64,000 nt of DNA. Origin: Acidobacteriaceae bacterium dw_441. GTDB lineage: Bacteria; Acidobacteriota; Terriglobia; Terriglobales; Acidobacteriaceae. Shown here in pieces: positions 59,409 through 64,000 of the stretch. The notes beneath the pieces are model-generated. The model saw nothing but the letters and a program-made list of their open reading frames with translations. It was not told the DNA's origin and made no database searches. A program made the position numbers and the translations under genes. The stretch spans positions 1 to 64,000 of the forward strand of contig JAAVVA010000002.1 in NCBI GenBank assembly GCA_018449715.1, written 5' to 3'. Positions within the stretch are counted from its first letter, which is position 1. The number at the start of each line of letters is the position of its first letter.

Positions 59409-61121
59409 ATGCAGGATCGCCGCCAATCCGCTATCACGTTCGTCTTACGTCTTCTCTGCGTAGCCGCGATATCTTTCCATGCAGTTCCCTGCCTTGCGCA
59501 ACGCACCCCTGTTTCGCAAAGCTCGTCGAAGAAAGCGACCCCTCCGCCCTCCGCGACGCTGCCTCTCGCCACGCCACCCGCAGAACAAAACGAAGCCCTT
59601 CCAACTCCTGCCCCCCCGCTGCCTCTGGATTCTCTCGGTCGCTCTACTCCTCACGGCACGGTGCTTGGCTTCCTTCGCGCCGCTGAAGCCCAGGACTATC
59701 CGCGCGCAGCCAGGTTCCTCGACAGCAAGCTTTCAGAAAAGCAGACCGAGCAGCTTGCTATCCAGCTCAAAGCACTCTTCGACCTCAACTCGTCGGCCGA
59801 TCTCGAGAGCATCTCACGCTCTACGAAAGGCAACATCGACGATGCTCTTCGCATCTCCCGCGAAAAAATCGGCACGATCACCACTCCCAGTGGCTCCCTC
59901 TCCATCCTGCTCGACCGCATTGATCGGCCCAACGAATCGCCGATCTGGCTCTTCTCGCAGGAAACCATCGCATTAGTTCCTGCTGCCTATGCCAGTACGC
60001 AGCACAAAGACATCTCCCACTATTTTCCTCAGTGGACCTCTCGCGTGCGCATCCTCTCAGTCCCTCTCTGGCGCTGGGGGATCATTGCCATCGCGCTATT
60101 GCTTGCGCTTGTGCTGGCAAAATTGCTGGCCCGTCTGGTTCTTCATCTACTGCGGCTGCCATTTCGCCATAGGACGGTGCCCGGCCTCGAAGCCACAACT
60201 CTAAAACTCAACGGTCCGAACTTCGGTCTGATTCTGGCACTACTGATTCGCATCGGAGCCGACTATACGATCACCGCTCTCGGCCATCATTACTGGATCG
60301 TTGCGTCCGTGCTCACCGCCGCTATCAGCACTGCATGGTTGCTGATGCGGCTCGTCGACATCGGAACTGCCTTCGTCGTTCATCGCCTCTTCCTGCAAAA
60401 CCAGATCGAGCGCATCACCGCTGTCGGTCTGGTCGCGCGGCTTCTGAAAATTCTTATCGTCATTATCCTAGGCATCTTCTTGATGACGATGGGCGGGGTC
60501 AATGTCTCTGCCGTCTTTGCCGGTCTAGGCATCGGTGGTATCGCACTCGCACTTGCGGCACAGAAGACCCTTGCCGACCTCTTCGGCGGAATCTCCATAG
60601 TGATGCGGGGTGCCGTTCGCGTGAATGACTACTGCACTGTTGCCGGCCAGACCGGGACTGTCGAAGAGATTGGCATCAGCGCCCTTCGCCTCCGCACCCT
60701 TGACCGCTCTGTCATCTCCATCCCCAACTCAAAGGTTGCCGAGATGGAGCTGGAAAACTTCACCATGCGGGACCAATTCTGGGTGCATCAGAACTTCATC
60801 GTGCGCTTCGACACACCCCACTCCACCGTACAGCGCGTCCTCAAGGACATCGCCACAGTCCTCACCAGCCGCGCCAACATCGATGCGAGCACGGCGCGTG
60901 TCCGCATCGTTCAGCTCGCGCCTTCTGGTCCGCAGATTGAGGTTTTTGCGTACTTCAACCGACCTGGCGGCAACTACAACAACTTCCTCGAAGAGCAGGA
61001 GAAGGTCATCCTGGAGATCATGCGCGTCGTAGAAGAAGCAGGAACGAGTCTGACCAGCCCCATGGGCATCATCCGCCTTGACAGCGAGCGGCCCCCCTCA
61101 CAACACCCTGCTGCACGATAA
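59409..61121 (+). CDS. MscS-family mechanosensitive channel
   Basis: A 570-aa protein. A signal peptide (LLCVAAISFHAVPCLAQ) and a ~170-residue periplasmic domain with a Pro-rich start precede a three-helix channel part. The pore helix GVNVSAVFAGLGIGGIALAL with AAQKTLADLFGG is the MscS TM3 signature, and RVNDYCTVAGQTGTVEEIG starts the beta domain. It would open under membrane tension, releasing solutes on osmotic downshift. It ends the plus-strand run; the convergent HEAT-repeat gene is 20 bases away. Confidence 0.9.
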   Translation: MQDRRQSAITFVLRLLCVAAISFHAVPCLAQRTPVSQSSSKKATPPPSATLPLATPPAEQNEALPTPAPPLPLDSLGRSTPHGTVLGFLRAAEAQDYPRAARFLDSKLSEKQTEQLAIQLKALFDLNSSADLESISRSTKGNIDDALRISREKIGTITTPSGSLSILLDRIDRPNESPIWLFSQETIALVPAAYASTQHKDISHYFPQWTSRVRILSVPLWRWGIIAIALLLALVLAKLLARLVLHLLRLPFRHRTVPGLEATTLKLNGPNFGLILALLIRIGADYTITALGHHYWIVASVLTAAISTAWLLMRLVDIGTAFVVHRLFLQNQIERITAVGLVARLLKILIVIILGIFLMTMGGVNVSAVFAGLGIGGIALALAAQKTLADLFGGISIVMRGAVRVNDYCTVAGQTGTVEEIGISALRLRTLDRSVISIPNSKVAEMELENFTMRDQFWVHQNFIVRFDTPHSTVQRVLKDIATVLTSRANIDASTARVRIVQLAPSGPQIEVFAYFNRPGGNYNNFLEEQEKVILEIMRVVEEAGTSLTSPMGIIRLDSERPPSQHPAAR

Positions 61122-61140
61122 CTCTCTACCTCTTCCGGTT

Positions 61141-62019
61141 CTACTGTGCAGTACCAGTGCTTCGTGCGATCAGTGCGAAGTGCAGGTAAGCCCCCGCCGC
61201 ACGAAATCGAACCTTATCATTCTTGTCCTTAAACAGCGGAGTCAGATCTTCCCGGAGGCTTGTGCGACCTGTGTAGGCAATCATCTGCGCGGAAGCCGCA
61301 CGCACCGACCAGTCTTTGTCAGCGAGCGCCTTCTTCAGTAGCCTTTCGGATTCCGGGCCTGTATCTCGTACAAGAAGCATCAACGCTGCCGCTCGTGGCG
61401 ACAGGTCGGGATCGGCAATCAGGCCCGTCACCGCCGAGAAGCCCTCGCCGACTCCCGGTACCGGAACATACCCCACACCTTCACTGACAATGAAAGAAGC
61501 CGCTGACTCAAACGAATGGAAGTTGCCGAAGAATTTCCGCGACTGACTTGCCAAAGCACTCGAGGTCGCTGTCCGCGATCCGTCGTACAGCTCCTCCAGC
61601 CATTGAGTACCCCTCTCATCGTGGAACCGAAAGAGCGCCTTCGCGGCTGCAAACTGCACTTCGGGTACATCGTCCTTCTTCAGCAGCTTTTCCAGGATCG
61701 GGATGCTGCCTGTCGATTTGAGATCGGCCAGCGTCTTGATCGCCGCGATGCGTACCTGGATATTGCCATCCTTCAGAAAGCCTTCAAGCTTCCCTCTCAC
61801 TTCGTCACTGATTCCAATCAGACCGACCGCCTGGATGGCCTGCACACGCACCTTCGGGTCCGATGACTCAACGCCGAAACGCAGCACCGCACGGGCGTCT
61901 GAGACAGTTTTCTGTGGGGTCTGCCCCGTAAGACAAGCAGAAGAAATTGCCAGACAGATCGCAACCAAACGCGCCGCACCCTGGATGTTCACAATGATCA
62001 GTCTCTCCCAATAATCCAC
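61141..62019 (-). CDS. HEAT-repeat protein, exported
   Basis: A 292-aa protein with a hydrophobic leader (RLVAICLAISSACLTGQ, signal or lipobox-like). HEAT/armadillo repeats follow in two groups: residues ~45-140 (DPKVRVQAIQAVGLIG, NIQVRIAAIKTLADLK, PEVQFAAAKALFRF) and ~220-285 (DKDWSVRAASAQMIAYTG, DKVRFRAAGAYLHFAL), with a glycine-rich loop (YVPVPGVGEGF) between. Such proteins scaffold protein contacts. It is convergent with MscS. No enzymatic motif. Confidence 0.8.
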   Translation of the reverse strand: MDYWERLIIVNIQGAARLVAICLAISSACLTGQTPQKTVSDARAVLRFGVESSDPKVRVQAIQAVGLIGISDEVRGKLEGFLKDGNIQVRIAAIKTLADLKSTGSIPILEKLLKKDDVPEVQFAAAKALFRFHDERGTQWLEELYDGSRTATSSALASQSRKFFGNFHSFESAASFIVSEGVGYVPVPGVGEGFSAVTGLIADPDLSPRAAALMLLVRDTGPESERLLKKALADKDWSVRAASAQMIAYTGRTSLREDLTPLFKDKNDKVRFRAAGAYLHFALIARSTGTAQ

Positions 62020-62267
62020 TTATAGTAGGCGTTGTCGGGCTTGCCCGGATATTGTTGTTTTCGGGTCAGGGCTCGAATTTCGGATATAGTCATGGACGGT
62101 CACCGGCAAGACTTCAAATTTGAATTGATTGCCAAGCCGATTCACCCCCGATTAAGCTAATCGAACATCTCAAGAATCCGTAGTCGCGATTTTGAAATTT
62201 CCACATCTGCCCTGGCTTCCTATGATCGCCGCTTACTAAGCCAACGCATTCGGATCGCATTGGAACG

Positions 62268-64000
62268 CTAGGTTGAGAACAGTTTGTCTTTGGATTGAAG
62301 GTCTGTTCTCACTTCACCGACAACACTTGTTCCATTCGGGTGTCGTGGACCAATTGACAACGTTCCTCCGATCATTTCTAAGCGCTCTTTCATTGCTATC
62401 AAACCTAAACCGGGCGTCTTTTCGGTAAATCGGAAGCCCATTCCATTGTCTTTCACGACCAGTTTAAGGCTCTCAGCATTCTGAATAACTGTAATTAGCA
62501 CCTGACTGGCTCCGCTATGCTTTAGCGCATTTGCCAGTGCTTCCTGCGTCACGCGGTACAAGCACAAAGCAACGTCTGGAGGTAACGTTTGATCAGCAAA
62601 TTCGAGTTCACATTTGACTTCGATACTGTGACCGTCAGAAGCCTGTCGTGCCAGTTCCTTCAGGGCGAGCGCAAGTCCGAGCTGCTCAAGTTTTGCTGAA
62701 TGCAACTGATGAGACAGGTGATGGACATCTGTAATCAAGATGTCGAGATCATCACGAGATTGACTAAATCTGTCGTGGTCGAAAGTATCATCAAATGGAA
62801 GTTGGCCTTCGAGAAGCGATAGGTTCAACGAAAGCAAGGATAGTCTCTGGCCAAAGTCATCATGCAACTCTCGGCCAATAGCTTTCCGCTCATCTTCGCT
62901 GGCTGTAAGTAGACGGCGTGAAAGCTGACGGCTTGCCTGTTCCGAGCGCTTCCGTCGAATCACTTGAATGATCAGAATGGCCACTATGGCGCTCTGGGCG
63001 ACCACAACCGATAAAACTCCTAGAATAACGGCTTTGTTTCGTTGCCATAGAGTTTGATCTCGGTTAAGAACAGCTGTCCCCTTTGGCAGCCTGGATTCTG
63101 GAATATTCCACTTCTCTAATTGCCTCCAATCTACAAGTAGGGGATTCGGCGGTTCACGCTCTATTGGAAGAGATTCAACTGCCTTCCCATGCATAATTTT
63201 GATCGCCATTTGAGCCGCTCGCCTCGCAGGTTGCTCAATGTCGATCATGCTGCCACCGACCACTCCACAAGTGAGCAATGTCTTATACGACCCGAAGACC
63301 GGACCACTGGCGGCGGAAGTGATGAGGGGGCAAATCTGAAGCGGAAATAGAGGTCGTCCGCTGCCATCCTTAAAAACTGCACCGAATACGACGACACTAT
63401 GGTTGGGAAGTTTAGACAATCGCTCGAGTAATTCTCCTAAAGTCATTTTGCTAAGCGAGAGGATCTCGATCGCTTGACCTCCATTTGCACCAGATGCAAA
63501 CTGCTTTCCAGGAGCTGCGTCTCCGACATAAAAAACATGTTCAGTATCCGGGAGCAGTCGAAGAGCGAACTCCAATGTGGGGCCTAGATCATCCAAGCTT
63601 CCGACGATGCCCGTCATGTTGGGAGGCAACTTGGGTACGTGTCGATAATCCAGAAACGAAACAACCATCGGCGCCGTCGGCCATAATTCTTCACCATGCT
63701 GGAGTAAAAATGTGAGTGCTGGTGGTCCCCAACCAATTACGAGGTCGATCTTTTGGTTTTCATACTTCCGATGAAGCGCTTCTGCATATTTTGCGTTGTC
63801 CAACTGAAAGCGCGATTCATCAAGATACTCTTCAAAGATTTGGTATTCGTTCGATGCCAAGGCTCCTTGAAAGATCTTGTTCGCTTGAAGATTCACCGGA
63901 AGCTGAGGGCTCCCCATATGCAGGACAAGTACATTTTTTGAGACTTGGGCGCGAAGTGGAATGAGAGTCAAGAGGAGGGCAGCGAAAGCGAAGACCTTGT
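62268..64000 (-). CDS. Hybrid sensor: ABC-type substrate-binding domain fused to a HisKA_3 histidine kinase (partial, 5' end outside window)
   Basis: The reading frame stays open past base 64000, so the start is missing. The visible N-terminus (FAALLLTLIPLRAQ) is a signal peptide. An ABC substrate-binding-protein-like periplasmic domain follows (about residues 10-280, IDLVIGWGPPALTFLLQHG), then one TM helix (VILGVLSVVVAQSAIVAILIIQVI), HisKA_3 with ELHDDFGQRL (phospho-acceptor His), and HATPase_c with ALKHSGAS (N-box-like Asn missing to ALANALKHSG), VVKDNGMGF and PGLGLIAMKERL. It should sense a small ligand in the periplasm and phosphorylate a NarL-type regulator, perhaps the one at 54014. Confidence 0.85.
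   Translation of the reverse strand, partial: KVFAFAALLLTLIPLRAQVSKNVLVLHMGSPQLPVNLQANKIFQGALASNEYQIFEEYLDESRFQLDNAKYAEALHRKYENQKIDLVIGWGPPALTFLLQHGEELWPTAPMVVSFLDYRHVPKLPPNMTGIVGSLDDLGPTLEFALRLLPDTEHVFYVGDAAPGKQFASGANGGQAIEILSLSKMTLGELLERLSKLPNHSVVVFGAVFKDGSGRPLFPLQICPLITSAASGPVFGSYKTLLTCGVVGGSMIDIEQPARRAAQMAIKIMHGKAVESLPIEREPPNPLLVDWRQLEKWNIPESRLPKGTAVLNRDQTLWQRNKAVILGVLSVVVAQSAIVAILIIQVIRRKRSEQASRQLSRRLLTASEDERKAIGRELHDDFGQRLSLLSLNLSLLEGQLPFDDTFDHDRFSQSRDDLDILITDVHHLSHQLHSAKLEQLGLALALKELARQASDGHSIEVKCELEFADQTLPPDVALCLYRVTQEALANALKHSGASQVLITVIQNAESLKLVVKDNGMGFRFTEKTPGLGLIAMKERLEMIGGTLSIGPRHPNGTSVVGEVRTDLQSKDKLFST

Overview
The window looks like chromosome of an Acidobacteriota species (Acidobacteriaceae type, such as Terriglobus, Granulicella or Edaphobacter). 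The inference rests on the gene families on the right (DUF1254/DUF1214, DUF2092, DUF481, DUF2252, an MGH1-like glycosidase, outer-membrane proteins) and on the ArdC/DUF6908 and IS1182-type remnants on the left. No rRNA gene or complete tRNA gene is present, so the assignment is by family content only.

Bases 1 to about 30.5 kb are an accessory island, mosaic and partly decayed. From the left it holds: a GIY-YIG-type nuclease with a large unknown C-terminal region; an AbiEi/AbiEii toxin-antitoxin pair behind a palindromic operator; an XRE regulator; a chimeric ORF in which a VirB2-like pilin is fused in frame to the tail of a MobF-type relaxase; a Gabija defence pair (gajA, gajB); an AraC/aldo-keto reductase pair; a frameshifted SDR; an MFS remnant; an IS1182 fragment; an unrecognised three-gene lipoprotein/membrane operon; ArdC with a truncated DUF6908 gene; and regulator-plus-cargo modules (AraC with DHA2 efflux, HxlR with MFS, XRE-cupin with a solitary aceE, LysR with an MBL-fold hydrolase). 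An excisionase-like gene and a tyrosine integrase follow, then the 3' half of a tRNA-Val(CAC) ending in CCA, which is a likely att core. Remains of a second integrase lie just beyond it.

Three repeats tie the island together. A small four-cysteine zinc-ribbon gene starting with GTG occurs four times, each time with a LysR gene or LysR 3' remnant convergent to it. A 388-bp LysR segment is directly repeated at 12.1 and 27.6 kb. A 45-bp hairpin-bearing sequence precedes both the pilin/relaxase remnant and the excisionase-integrase pair. Four cargo genes between 10.6 and 22.2 kb carry single-base frameshifts.

From about 31.4 kb to the end the genes are mostly intact and encode envelope functions. 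A minus-strand run (39.8 to 31.4 kb) encodes an outer-membrane channel-like protein, three DUF1254/DUF1214 paralogues and a GH63-like glycosidase. Next come DUF2092, an Asn-Val repeat protein, an EEP phosphohydrolase, outer-membrane proteins including an Omp85 barrel, a three-gene minus operon (793-aa secreted protein, truncated FGE-like protein, DUF4136), NarL-type response regulators, DUF481, DUF2252, a polytopic membrane protein, an MscS channel, a HEAT-repeat protein and a sensor kinase with an ABC-type substrate-binding sensor domain, cut by the window edge. A 16-bp palindrome, CTGTCARAACTGACAG, lies upstream of three of these units, including the response-regulator gene itself. This suggests a two-component-controlled envelope regulon, which is an inference from sequence alone.
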